From the NCBI RefSeq assembly GCF_000717655.1, contig NZ_JNZY01000023.1, positions 1 through 64,000 of the forward strand: a stretch of 64,000 nt of DNA, read 5' to 3'. A program made the translations under genes and the position numbers. Origin of the DNA: Streptomyces katrae (GTDB lineage Bacteria > Actinomycetota > Actinomycetes > Streptomycetales > Streptomycetaceae). How positions within the stretch are numbered: the first letter of the stretch is position 1; every line of letters begins with the position of its first letter. Below, piece after piece: positions 49,114 through 57,662 of this stretch. The notes under the pieces were generated by a model that saw only the letters and a list, made by a program, of their open reading frames with translations, did not search any database and was not told the origin of the DNA.

Positions 49114-49132
49114 GTCTCCCCCTACGGGAGAC
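49114..49132. promoter_or_regulatory. 19-bp MerR-type operator
   Basis: GTCTCCC, five bases, then GGGAGAC: a perfect 7-bp inverted repeat with a five-base spacer immediately upstream of the MerR start. MerR proteins bind such sites in the promoter spacer. Confidence 0.75.
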
Positions 49133-49375
49133 TCAACCGGGGCCGACACAGCAGGGTTTAGGCCGCCCCCTTGGATCACCACGGCTGCTGGCACCTCGCC
49201 GCACTTCATTCCGCGCCATCTTCTCCCGGACCACCAGGTGATCCAGAGAAAGCACCGGCCTGGCGGGCGCACGACGCCGGCTACGGCACCTCGCTGCCTC
49301 GGAACACCCGAATACGCCCAGTATGGGGGCACCCTTCCGCCTTGCGATGAGGCGGGCGCAGTAGGGAGGTGAACC

Positions 49376-49625
49376 GTGTCCGTCCTGCCGCCCGACCTGC
49401 CTCGGCTGCGGACACTGGTCACCTACCTGGGCGGCGAGCTCGACCTGGCCGAGGCGGCCCTGGCCACGGCGAGGAACGCGAGGCCCTCGCCGCGTCCGGA
49501 CGGCCGCCGAAGGAGACGCCCGCGTGGCCGGCCGAGCGCAGGATCGGAGGCGGCCGGCTTCCGGCCTGGTACACACCGGGGACTGCTGGGACACCGGCAA
49601 CCGCTGCACCCCTTCACGGACTGGG
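49376..49625 (+). pseudogene. DUF6233-type protein, frameshifted
   Basis: GTG 49376 opens LPPDLPRLRTLVTYLGGEL, then another frame reads EREALAASGRPPKETPAWPAE and RRIGGGRLPAW, and a third VHTGDCWDTGNRCTP. Together they follow the family order (PPDLPRLRTLE..., ...GIGGGR..., ...VHxGxC...). Two frameshifts separate them. Confidence 0.5.
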
Positions 49626-49686
49626 AATCGATGACGGATCCGTTGTGCGAGTGCGTCGCGGATCGGGTCAGCCTCGGATCATTGTC

Positions 49687-50262
49687 TCAATTCGCGTTGA
49701 ACGACCAGAAGATGCCGACCTCGTCCGCCGACACCGCGATCAGGCCGAGGTCCATCATGTAGTCGGTGAAGGGGTGGCCGCCTTCGAGGTCCCGCGCCAG
49801 GAAGTCGGGCGCGTCGGAGCTGCGGGCGAGGTCGGAGGAGGTCCAGAACGCCGCATCGGGGCCGAAGCGGTCCAGCAGGGTCCGGGCGTCCGCGAGCACC
49901 GCGTCCCGGTCCTCCCGGGACCGGACCGGGGAACCCTCGAAGAACCACTCCTGCGCGAGCGAGGCGAGCAGCTCGACGGCGGCGCCGGCCGTGATCGGCC
50001 GGAGCCCGGCGCGCAGGTCCTCGGCGGCCGTCGCACGGAACGGGTAGGAGGGGAAGCCGGCCTCCCGTCCCTCCTTGAACGTCTCCGGATCCAGGGCGGA
50101 CCAGCCCCGTGGGTCGGCGACCGACCGCTCCATGACGGCGCGGACGTCCTCGGCCCAGTCCTCGTGCAGTCGGGGACCGCTCCCGGCGAAGGTGAAGACG
50201 TCCTCCAGGAGCCGTAGCAGCGCAGCTTCCCAGGTGACGGCCTCGGTGGATCGCGTCGGCAT
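49687..50262 (-). CDS. Immunity-like acidic protein A (tandem paralogue)
   Basis: A 191-residue acidic protein with AGGAGG six bases before its ATG. It shares its layout with the adjacent gene: TWEAALLRLLEDVFTFAGSGPRLHEDW, then VRAVMERSVADPRGW, an F-P-F segment, and an end EVGIFWSFNAN. Tandem acidic paralogues of this size often are immunity proteins. No catalytic motif is visible. It lies 18 bases downstream of its sister, in one operon. Confidence 0.6.
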   Translation of the reverse strand: MPTRSTEAVTWEAALLRLLEDVFTFAGSGPRLHEDWAEDVRAVMERSVADPRGWSALDPETFKEGREAGFPSYPFRATAAEDLRAGLRPITAGAAVELLASLAQEWFFEGSPVRSREDRDAVLADARTLLDRFGPDAAFWTSSDLARSSDAPDFLARDLEGGHPFTDYMMDLGLIAVSADEVGIFWSFNAN

Positions 50263-50280
50263 GGTTTCCTCCTCTCGGGC

Positions 50281-50865
50281 TCAGCAGTCGAACATCCAGA
50301 ACAGCCCGACCTCAGTGTCGGAGAGGATGACCAGGCCGGCGTCCTCCCAGTAGAACGTCATCGGGCTATAGCCCCAGTGGGACGCCCCGAAGTCCAGCGT
50401 GCCGTTCCTGCCCGCACCGACGGTGACGTTGGTGTAGCACGTGAACGTGTTCCCGTAGCGGGCGAGAATGGTGCGGGCCATGGCCTGCAGCTCGTCGAAG
50501 CTCTCGGTGAACCGTTCGAGGTTCCGGAGGGTGCAGCCGCCGTCGGTGAGTGCGAGGAGAAGGTTCTCGGCGCTCGCACGGTCGATCTCGTGCAACCGTT
50601 CCCCGACGTCGGCCGGGGTGAGCGGACGCTGGGGGTCGGCCTCATGGGGCGGTCGGAAGGGGAAGGCCGGCACTTCTGTCGTGCGCTCGTTCGCGGTGTC
50701 GTCGAGCCCGGCCCAGCCCCGCGGGTCGGGGACGGCGCGTTCCATGACGGCGAGCACGTCGGTCCGCCAGTCCTCGTGCTTGCGCGGACCGGTGGCGCTG
50801 AACGTGAACGCGTCCTCGTAGAGGTGCCGTACCGCCGCTTCCCAGGACGCCTGGTCGATGGACAT
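50281..50865 (-). CDS. Immunity-like acidic protein B (tandem paralogue)
   Basis: A 194-residue acidic protein. SWEAAVRHLYEDAFTFSATGPRKHEDW, VLAVMERAVPDPRGW, and the end TEVGLFWMFDC align with the paralogue at 49687. The ATG at 50865 is 16 bases beyond the stop of a toxin-like tail (50882), with AAAGG between, as in toxin-immunity pairs. The sequence diverges in the middle (residues 70-140), where specificity may lie. Function inferred from context only. Confidence 0.6.
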   Translation of the reverse strand: MSIDQASWEAAVRHLYEDAFTFSATGPRKHEDWRTDVLAVMERAVPDPRGWAGLDDTANERTTEVPAFPFRPPHEADPQRPLTPADVGERLHEIDRASAENLLLALTDGGCTLRNLERFTESFDELQAMARTILARYGNTFTCYTNVTVGAGRNGTLDFGASHWGYSPMTFYWEDAGLVILSDTEVGLFWMFDC

Positions 50866-50881
50866 CTTCGAAGGGCCTTTC

Positions 50882-51100
50882 TCACTTGCAGGGCATGGAC
50901 GTCATGACGGTGAACGGAGGATCGCGGCTGCTGTCGTACCTGATCCTCATGTCGACGCCCGTGACGCTGGCACTTCGCGTCCTCGCCCACGGCGGGCCGA
51001 CGTGCCCAGGATGAAGGTCCGTGAGTCGGTTCACGGACCTCGGAAACCGGAGGGAGCCGACGTGGAGGAACACAGCCGAGAGGCGAGCTGGGCGGGCTAG
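50882..51100 (-). pseudogene. C-terminal tail of a polymorphic-toxin-like protein
   Basis: The last 30 codons (ASVTGVDMRIRYDSSRDPP then FTVMTSMPCK) have the strand-turn-strand ending in a T-x-x-P pattern seen at the end of BECR/RNase A-like toxin domains. Upstream the frame is not convincingly coding. The stop lies 16 bases before the immunity-like gene. The toxin body is missing. Confidence 0.35.
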
Positions 51101-51172
51101 CGCTGAGCCTGCCGACTGATACCCGGCCGGGCTCAGTGCTGAGCCTGCCGTCCGTCCGGTCCCACCACGTCG

Positions 51173-51385
51173 TCATCCGACGTTCTCCACCAGCCACGTC
51201 GCCGCCTCGACGATCAGCGGCACCACAGGCGACCAGTCCTGGCTCGCCATGCTGCCGTGGTCGCGGGTGGGCGCGTGGCAACGATCACCGTTCCTGACCT
51301 GGTGCTCACTGAGGCTCGTCGAGGCCGTCTGGTGTGCGCCCGATCCTGTCTCTACGTTCGCTGCCCCGTGGCTGGGGCCGCTCAC
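51173..51385 (-). pseudogene. Alpha/beta-hydrolase-like C-terminal fragment
   Basis: The frame starts at a GTG that overlaps the monooxygenase stop. Its last part, DHGSMASQDWSPVVPLIVEAATWL, resembles the catalytic-His end of alpha/beta hydrolases. The first 40 residues are low-complexity. A complete enzyme is not present. Confidence 0.35.
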
Positions 51386-52593
51386 CGCATGTCCGCGGCG
51401 AGACTGTACTCCGGCAGTGCGATGTCCCCGGCCTTGGCGAACTGTGCGGCGAGCAGGTTCCGCATCGGCCAGCGGGTCATCTGGCGCATGGAGAGGTCCC
51501 GCAGGCGGATGCCGAGCCGGCCCGAAGGCGCGAATCCCGAGGCGCCGCCCGGCGGGAGCTGCTGAGCCTGGCTCACGTACGGGCGCATCACCTCGTCGTA
51601 GCGGCGGAAGGCCATGCGGTGGTCGCCCTCGGCGGCAGCGAGTTCACCGGCCAGCACGTAGGCGCCGACCAGAGCCATGCTGGTCCCCAGGCCGGTCAGC
51701 GGGGTCGCGCAGTATCCGGCGTCGCCGAGCAGCGCCACACGGCCGCGCGACCAGTGGTCGAGGCGGACTTGGCCCATTGAGTCGAAGAAGAAGTCCGGGG
51801 CAGTGCGCATGGCCCGCAGCAGGCGTGGGGTCTCCCAACCGACGCTTGCGAAGCGCTGGGCCACGAGTTCCTGCTGGGCGGCGACGTCCCGGCGGTCGTA
51901 GGCGATCGGTACCGAGCGGAAGCTGAGGCCGGCCTTGATCTCGCCGGCGAGGCGGCCCGGCCGTGCGGAGGCGACCAGTCCGCCGGGCGCGTTGTGCATC
52001 AGGTACCAGCCGTCGAGCTCCAGGTCGTCGGTGGCGGTGAACCAGGCTGTGTAGAGGCCGAGCGGGTGGACGAACTCCTGCTCTGGGCCGAAGGCCAGCG
52101 CGCGTACCACGGAGTGGGGTCCGTCCGCGCCGACGACCAGCCCAAACCGGCGCGGCGCGGCTTTCTCGAAGGTGACGGTGACCGCGTCAGCGTCCTGATC
52201 GATGCCGGTGACGGTGTCGTCGAACAGGTACTCCGTGTCCGGCAGAGTGGCCTCGTACAGCAGGTGAGCGAGATCGCCGCGGAGGATCTCGATCTCGGAG
52301 ACGATCCCCTCGCCGCCGAAGCTGTCGGCGGGCACCCGCGCGGTGGTCCGGCCGTAGGCGTCGACGAGTGCGAGGCCGCGCTGGTCCACGCTCTCCGCCC
52401 TGGCCCGGTCCATCAGGCACATCCGCTCGATCACGGTGCGGCCGGCGCCGCGCAGATCCACGGTCTGCCCGCCCGGCCGGGGTTCCGGCGCGCGTTCCAC
52501 GATCGTGACCCCGGAGCCGCCCTTGCGCAGCCAGTACGCCAGTGCGGGCCCGGCGATGCCAGCACCGCAGATGAGTATCTCGCTGTTCGACAT
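51382..52593 (-). CDS. FAD-dependent monooxygenase (PHBH/aromatic hydroxylase type)
   Basis: A 403-residue flavoenzyme. EILICGAGIAGPALAYWLRKGG is the FAD-binding GxGxxG fold, VVGADGPHSVVR is the DG motif, and LLGDAGYCATPLTGLGTS is the GD motif contacting the ribityl chain. It would hydroxylate or epoxidise an aromatic or antibiotic substrate with NAD(P)H and O2; TetX-like inactivation is one known role of the group. ATG 52593 is preferred over 52629. Divergent from the GntR-TetR regulator, with two operator-like palindromes in between. Confidence 0.9.
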   Translation of the reverse strand: MSNSEILICGAGIAGPALAYWLRKGGSGVTIVERAPEPRPGGQTVDLRGAGRTVIERMCLMDRARAESVDQRGLALVDAYGRTTARVPADSFGGEGIVSEIEILRGDLAHLLYEATLPDTEYLFDDTVTGIDQDADAVTVTFEKAAPRRFGLVVGADGPHSVVRALAFGPEQEFVHPLGLYTAWFTATDDLELDGWYLMHNAPGGLVASARPGRLAGEIKAGLSFRSVPIAYDRRDVAAQQELVAQRFASVGWETPRLLRAMRTAPDFFFDSMGQVRLDHWSRGRVALLGDAGYCATPLTGLGTSMALVGAYVLAGELAAAEGDHRMAFRRYDEVMRPYVSQAQQLPPGGASGFAPSGRLGIRLRDLSMRQMTRWPMRNLLAAQFAKAGDIALPEYSLAADMR

Positions 52594-52669
52594 GAAGCGA
52601 AGGTACGCCGTACGCAAGCCAGTACACAAGCATGAAATCCCTTTACAATACGGCGTGTTGAACTGTAGT

Positions 52670-52760
52670 GCACTAGTGCTGTGGGGCTGGGAAGGCGCTC
52701 GTGTGCGGGGATCGTCCGGCGTCGACAGCTAGGATGGCACCCATCCAGGTGCACTAGTGC
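52670..52760. promoter_or_regulatory. Two GCACTAGTGC operators between monooxygenase and regulator
   Basis: The ten-base palindrome occurs at 52670-52679 and 52751-52760, 81 bases apart; the second extends to TGCACTAGTGCA. The second site ends 12 bases before the regulator start, fit for autorepression, and the first lies in the monooxygenase promoter region. Confidence 0.75.
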
Positions 52761-52772
52761 AGAGGGGTGTCG

Positions 52773-53735
52773 ATGAGCGGACAGGCGGTACCGCGCTACA
52801 GCCAGATCGTCGGCGAACTGCGGCGGCGGATCGAGACGGGTGAACTGGCGCCGGGCGATCGCGTGCCCTCGACCCGCGAGATCACCAAGCAATGGGGCGT
52901 CGCGATGGCGACCGCGACGAAGGTACTCACCGAGCTGCGCCACGAGGGGATGGTCCGTGCCGTCCCCGGCGTCGGGACGGTTGTGGCGGCCCCGAGCCGC
53001 CCGGCGCGGGCCGCCCGCCCCGCGGCCGCCTCACGCCCGGGCAGGCCGTCTGATGCGTCATCGGTCCAGACGGCGCTCACGCTCGGACGGATCGTCGGTG
53101 CCGCTGTCACGGTCGCCGACACGGAGGGGCTGGCCGCGGTCTCGATGCGTCGGGTGGCCTCCGAACTCGGAGTGGCGACCATGTCGCTATACCGGCACGT
53201 GGCCGACAAGGACGATCTGCTGACGCGGATGATGGACACGGCCATCGCGGAGTACCCGTTGCCCGCCGACCCGCCGGACGGCTGGCGCGAGGCCGTCGAG
53301 CTGGCGGCCCGGCAGCTCTGGGACCTGTTCCGGCGTCACCCGTGGTTCGCGCCGGCCCTGTCGGTGACCCGCCCTCAGATGATCACCTCGGCGCTGCCGT
53401 ACAGCGAGTGGATGCTTGCCACCTTGCACGCCCACGGCCTCGACTTGCAGTCCGCCTTCACCGCGCACCTCATGATGCTCAATTACGCCCGTGGTGTCGC
53501 AGTCCACCTGGAGTCGGAGCAGGAGGCCGAGGCGCACAGCGGCCTGGACAGCGAGGAGTGGATGGACACTCAGGAGCCCGCGCTCCTGGCGATCCTGGCC
53601 ACCGGCCGGTTCCCCGAGCTCTCACGCCTTGCCAAGGCCGGTTACGACCTCGACCTCGACGCCCTCTTCGAGTTCGGCCTCCAGCGCCTCCTCGACGGCC
53701 TCGCCACACTCCTCAACGAGAGCTCCGCCGACTAA
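52773..53735 (+). CDS. GntR-TetR hybrid transcriptional regulator
   Basis: A 320-residue regulator with two DNA-binding modules. Residues 1-72 are a GntR winged helix (YSQIVGELRRRIETGELAPGDRVPS, then TREITKQWGVAMATATKVL). A Ala/Pro/Arg linker follows, then a TetR HTH (GLAAVSMRRVASELGVATMSLYRHV, about 112-136) and a TetR C-terminal ligand domain. ATG 52773 has GAGGGG five bases before it. It probably represses the divergent FAD monooxygenase and itself through the GCACTAGTGC sites, released by the enzyme's substrate. Confidence 0.9.
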   Translation: MSGQAVPRYSQIVGELRRRIETGELAPGDRVPSTREITKQWGVAMATATKVLTELRHEGMVRAVPGVGTVVAAPSRPARAARPAAASRPGRPSDASSVQTALTLGRIVGAAVTVADTEGLAAVSMRRVASELGVATMSLYRHVADKDDLLTRMMDTAIAEYPLPADPPDGWREAVELAARQLWDLFRRHPWFAPALSVTRPQMITSALPYSEWMLATLHAHGLDLQSAFTAHLMMLNYARGVAVHLESEQEAEAHSGLDSEEWMDTQEPALLAILATGRFPELSRLAKAGYDLDLDALFEFGLQRLLDGLATLLNESSAD

Positions 53736-53901
53736 ACGGAGAACTCGAGGCCCCGACCACCGACACCAAAAGAATCGGCTCCACATCGGACTCGACCTCT
53801 GGACCGTGACGTCACAGTCCCGGCCCAGGGCTCTCGTCTCGGCCTCGACACCTGCGGAGATACTCCAGCCAGGAGCGCATGCGCAGGCCGGCACGGTCAG
53901 G

Positions 53902-54630
53902 CTATGTGCAGTTGAGGATGAAATCGCAAGTGCCGGTGCCGGGGCTGGGACTCAGAGTCGGCTCGCTGTTCAAAATGTAGAATCCTGGATACTTCCCCGC
54001 CGGAACTACGATTATTGTTTGATTGGCCATGCGGTCGGAGGAGGCAAACGCTGTGTATTTCGCCACGAGGTAGAAGAGGTTTACCTTTTCGAGGGTGGGC
54101 TCCTTGGCGTAGAGCCCCCGATAGGTGCGGTCTTCCGTCGAGTCATGGCCTGGAACGATGAGGACTTTCTTCGCCCAGTCGTCCGGGCTGGTGGCGAGTT
54201 TTCCCACGTTCGCATCCAGGTAGGCCTGCACGGGCGGGTTGAAGTCGGCCATGTGGATGTGCAGCTGGTCCTCGCTTCGTTTGAGTGCCGAGTTGATGCC
54301 GAGCCCCGTCCGGGTGGTGTTCATCTTGAGATCCACATAACCCCACGCGGTGTTCCAATAGTGCAGGGCGGGATTGCTCCATACATCGTGGCACTCGATT
54401 CCCTTGACGCGCGCGGTGGGGACCAACAGGAGGCCCTTGCCCGGGCCGCCGCTCATTACGGCGCACTCCGGATTCTCGTAGAGCCTCATGACGGGGTTGC
54501 AGGGAACGAGTGGCTGTTTCGACCAGTTCTTGACCTTGAGCCAAAGATAGAGCCGGTCGCCGTCAGTTGCGTCGCCGCAGTCGGGGCTGGGCAGGGTGCC
54601 GGGACGGTCTTCCCGCTGATTTTCGGACAT
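53902..54630 (-). CDS. CDP-diacylglycerol diphosphatase-like protein
   Basis: A 242-residue member of the Cdh/HIT-like family that hydrolyses CDP-diacylglycerol to CMP and phosphatidate. LLLVPTARVKGIE (68-79) and INSALKRSEDQLHIHMAD (112-129) with the HxH motif are the conserved blocks; the later VLIVPGHDS, FYLVAKYTA and GFYILNS segments fit. Unlike the membrane-anchored E. coli enzyme, no N-terminal helix or signal is seen. GGAGG is six bases before the ATG at 54630. Its codon use includes more AT-rich stretches than its neighbours, a sign of transfer. Confidence 0.8.
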   Translation of the reverse strand: MSENQREDRPGTLPSPDCGDATDGDRLYLWLKVKNWSKQPLVPCNPVMRLYENPECAVMSGGPGKGLLLVPTARVKGIECHDVWSNPALHYWNTAWGYVDLKMNTTRTGLGINSALKRSEDQLHIHMADFNPPVQAYLDANVGKLATSPDDWAKKVLIVPGHDSTEDRTYRGLYAKEPTLEKVNLFYLVAKYTAFASSDRMANQTIIVVPAGKYPGFYILNSEPTLSPSPGTGTCDFILNCT

Positions 54631-55200
54631 GTGCCGCCTCCGTGATGGTCGGAAGTGGCCGCGGCCCGAATACGGAGCGGGTCGCGGCCCGCTCACCACC
54701 ACTCTGGCGCCCTCTCGGGGGGACGTCATCTTCGCTGCGGGTGAATATACCCATATCCCCCAGACGGAGTAGTGGACCCCTTGCCGCCTTGACAGATCCC
54801 GCCGGAGAGACGTGGGTCGGCGGCGGGACCGGCGTGCGCGAGCAGTTGGCCCACCTGTAGGCGCGCACACCCAGGTTTCTGGACGTTCTGGGCCCCTCCA
54901 GGCGTCGGTGCCGTCGGCCCCAGCCCGGCGCCGTCCGGCACGGCACAAGGCGGCGCCTAAGGGCTTGGAACCTTGTCGCAGACCTTGGTTTCGAACCCGT
55001 TGCTGGGCCGCCGGGTCTGCGGCGTCCTTCGAGCACCGAGGGCAAGCTGGTAGCAGTCGTCCGCGAAGGGGCCGCCACCCACACCCGCCGACGCTGGGCC
55101 CGGCGCGCGTGGGTCCGGCCCGAGGCCGGCGGCCAGGAAATGCGGCTCTGTCGCAGCTCTTGTGACAGTCTTCCCAGCGAGCGCGCAATCAGCGTGAGAG
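54631..55200. other. No supportable gene
   Basis: Frames on both strands are interrupted or low complexity. A GGTTTCGAACCC stretch at 54987-54998 resembles a T-loop but no tRNA can be folded around it. Confidence 0.45.
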
Positions 55201-56061
55201 ATGCCGGTCCACGGGGACGTGTACCAGCCGCTGGACTGGAGATCGCCCTTGAGTCATAGCCGTGCCGATGTCCCGGAGGCTGGACCGGCGACGGTCGTTC
55301 GTGGAACCGGCTTGCGTCTCGATGCCGCACTGCACCGCTTGGCCGTGACCTTCCGCGGGAGTGTCGTTGATCCGGACGAGGTCCAGTGCGACTGCCACTG
55401 GGGCAGCGCGGAGGAGCTCGCACTGTTGAAGACCGCGGATGTGGAGCTGGACCCCGACCTCCTCAACCGCACCTGGCGGGAAACCGACTGGCGGGACCGC
55501 GCCTCCGTCTTGCGCCGCATCCTTCCCCAGTTCGCCAGAGCCCTCGTCAGCGGCTCAGTCGAGCCCGTTGGAACGCTGGGGAAGGCCGGATCCCTGTTCG
55601 CTGAGGGGACTTGGCAGGAGTGGCCTGCCCAGCAGTCAGAAGCGGTGGGGGAGTTCCTGCACGCCTGGTGGGCCCACACCCTCGCCGACGCGTGCCCCGC
55701 CTTCCCGGCCCACGAGGTTCTCGAAGTGTGCACCGGAGCCTCGGGCACGGTGACCCCATGGCTCGCTGTATGGGAACAGCAGGACGATCCCACGGCCAAC
55801 CAGCACCTGGCCACGGCACTGGACTTCTGGGAGTACGACCTGCTGCAGGACACACTTCCCCTGCATACCGATTACTGGGAGGAAGAGGACAAGGAGAAGG
55901 CACGGGTGGAACTCACCACCTGGGTGGTCCGTCATGCCCCTGCCCGTCTGCGGGTCCAGGGGGCTCCCGAACATCTCCTCCACGCGGTACGACTCCTCGG
56001 CCTCACCGGCCCCGACCGCTGGGACGACACTCACTGGCCCATCCGGCCCTCCGCCGCGTGA
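55201..56061 (+). CDS. Hypothetical protein, conserved in Streptomyces style (286 aa)
   Basis: A 286-residue soluble protein. Notable are CDCHWGSAEELALLKTADVELDPDLL near residue 62 and RASVLRRILPQFARALVSG near 105, and a Trp/acidic-rich middle (EFLHAWWAHTLADAC, DFWEYDLLQDTLP). No catalytic motif recognised. The start could be later than 55201, since the first 40 residues are less coding-like. It is the only intact gene between the diphosphatase and the glycine-rich protein. Confidence 0.6.
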   Translation: MPVHGDVYQPLDWRSPLSHSRADVPEAGPATVVRGTGLRLDAALHRLAVTFRGSVVDPDEVQCDCHWGSAEELALLKTADVELDPDLLNRTWRETDWRDRASVLRRILPQFARALVSGSVEPVGTLGKAGSLFAEGTWQEWPAQQSEAVGEFLHAWWAHTLADACPAFPAHEVLEVCTGASGTVTPWLAVWEQQDDPTANQHLATALDFWEYDLLQDTLPLHTDYWEEEDKEKARVELTTWVVRHAPARLRVQGAPEHLLHAVRLLGLTGPDRWDDTHWPIRPSAA

Positions 56062-56207
56062 ACCGGGCACGAACCGACATCCCGTCATTTCCCCTCAAGT
56101 AGACACTGAACGTCACGAGATCTGCGGCCGAGCCGAATTACGGGCTCTGTCGGGGATCCGCGTGGGCTGTGGGAGGGGCGCTCTGTTGTCGGGGTACCGC
56201 GGGGGTG

Positions 56208-57380
56208 TCACCAGGTGAGGATGACGGCGCCGTTGCCGCCCTTGGCGCCCTTGGCCCCTACTCCGCCGGTCGGTCCGTAGCCGCCGTCCAGGCCCTTCCA
56301 CTTGTCGCCCTTGGCATTGCCGACATTGGGGTCCCACTCGCCGCCCCCGCCCCCCGAGCCTCCGTGTGCGCCGTATGCTCCGGCGCCGCCGTCGCCGCCG
56401 GCACCGTAGGACACGCCCTGGGCGCGGGCCGCCGCGCCGCCTCGTCCGGCGGCGCCGGACGCGCCGGAAGATCCGCCCGCTCCACCCCGGCTAGTGCCGC
56501 CCTGCGGGTTCGTTTGGCCGTCTGAGCCCTTCGCACCGGCCTTGCCAGCCGCTCCGCTCAGACCGGCGGCTCCCTTCACCGCAGAGGCCTGCGAGTGGCC
56601 GCATTGGTTGCTCGAGCTGGAGGCAGTGGCACCGCCGGCCCCGGCCGCGCCGCCCTCCTTGGCTCCCGCGCCGCCGGCGCCGGCGCCGCCGCCGCCCGTC
56701 GAGCCGTTGGTCCCGCCCACACCGCCTGAGCCGCCGCTGCCGCTCCGCCCCGGCGCGCCGCCCTTGCCCCCGAGGGTGCTCGCGATGGTGGAGGGGAACT
56801 TGTTGTCCTTGTTGCGGAGGACGATCATCGAGCCTTCCGCGTCGCGCCCGTCGTGGCCGTCGTGGCCTTTGCCGCCGCTGCCTCCATTGGTCCCGCCACC
56901 CCAGGCGGTACCTCCGCCCTCGCCCCAGCTCGCCTCGGAACCGCCCGCACCGCCTGCGCCGCCGTCTGCGCCGGCCCCTACAAAGATCTCCACCTTCGCC
57001 CCCGGGACCACATGCATCGTGCAGGTCACGAACGCGCCGCTGCTCGCACCGCCGCCTCCGCCACCACCCGCGCCGCCACCGCCTCCACCACCGCCTCCAC
57101 CGCTCGTCCCGACGGCATTGGTGCTTCCTCCGTTGCCTCCCCCACCGCCACCGCCCGCGCCGCCGCCACCCCCGCCCGCGCCGCCACCGCCGCCACCGCC
57201 CCAGACATACATGGTGATGGAGTCGACGCCGTCAGGGACGGTCCACAGCCACCGGCCCGGCCCCCACTGCTTCTTGTGCTCGACACTACGAACCTCAGCC
57301 TGCTGAGCGTGGACGGCGGGTGCGCCGGCCACCACAGACGCGCTCACCAGGGCAGCCGCTCCGACAATGTTTCTGATCAT
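56208..57380 (-). CDS. Secreted glycine-rich protein
   Basis: A 390-residue protein with a signal peptide (IVGAAALVSASVVAGAPAVHA) and a mature part about 40 percent Gly. After the export signal, WLWTVPDGVDSITMYVWGGG matches the opening of the glycine-rich domain found in phage tail-fibre and secreted actinobacterial proteins, and the end GNGAVILTW matches its close. Two conserved Cys (VTCTMH and NQCGH) may form a disulphide. The Gly tracts (GGxGG) would form polyproline-II-like bundles. Role may be surface adhesion or matrix. Confidence 0.75.
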   Translation of the reverse strand: MIRNIVGAAALVSASVVAGAPAVHAQQAEVRSVEHKKQWGPGRWLWTVPDGVDSITMYVWGGGGGGGAGGGGGGAGGGGGGGNGGSTNAVGTSGGGGGGGGGGAGGGGGGGASSGAFVTCTMHVVPGAKVEIFVGAGADGGAGGAGGSEASWGEGGGTAWGGGTNGGSGGKGHDGHDGRDAEGSMIVLRNKDNKFPSTIASTLGGKGGAPGRSGSGGSGGVGGTNGSTGGGGAGAGGAGAKEGGAAGAGGATASSSSNQCGHSQASAVKGAAGLSGAAGKAGAKGSDGQTNPQGGTSRGGAGGSSGASGAAGRGGAAARAQGVSYGAGGDGGAGAYGAHGGSGGGGGEWDPNVGNAKGDKWKGLDGGYGPTGGVGAKGAKGGNGAVILTW

Positions 57381-57593
57381 GGCCGTTACAACGAACCACC
57401 GACTCCCACGTCACGGACACGGAACGCCGCGGGCCTGCCTAACCCTGGCGGTTGCGTCAGCCTGGACCGTCAGCCCAGCCGCACACGCCTTTCTCACGGC
57501 AACTCGGGGAGCAGAGCGACACCCGTGTGACTCAGCGCTGTACCTAGAACGCTCAAGGGCCAACTACAGCGCTCCGTCAAACCCGTGTGACTG

Positions 57594-57630
57594 AGCGCCG
57601 TTGTTGGCCAGCCTGGCCAACAACGGCGCT
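57594..57630. terminator. 17-bp perfect hairpin terminator
   Basis: The 17 bases at 57594-57610 (from AGCGCCGTTG to GGCCA) pair perfectly with 57614-57630 around a three-base loop. It lies 33 bases beyond the stop of the small secreted protein on the minus strand. Confidence 0.9.
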
Positions 57631-57662
57631 CGCGATCCACAGGCATCCCGGCCCAGGAGCTT

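Noticed and set aside
51108..51170. Repeated GCTGAGCCTGCCG as an attachment site or operator
   Set aside because: Two short copies about 40 bases apart in GC-rich sequence, with no linked integrase or promoter; too weak to call.
54981..55015. T-loop-like GGTTTCGAACCC suggesting a tRNA
   Set aside because: No acceptor stem, anticodon arm or CCA context can be paired on either strand, so the match is accidental.
56494..57306. Plus-strand Pro-rich open frame of 270 codons
   Set aside because: It is the mirror of the Gly codons of the secreted glycine-rich gene on the minus strand, which has a signal peptide and family-like ends.
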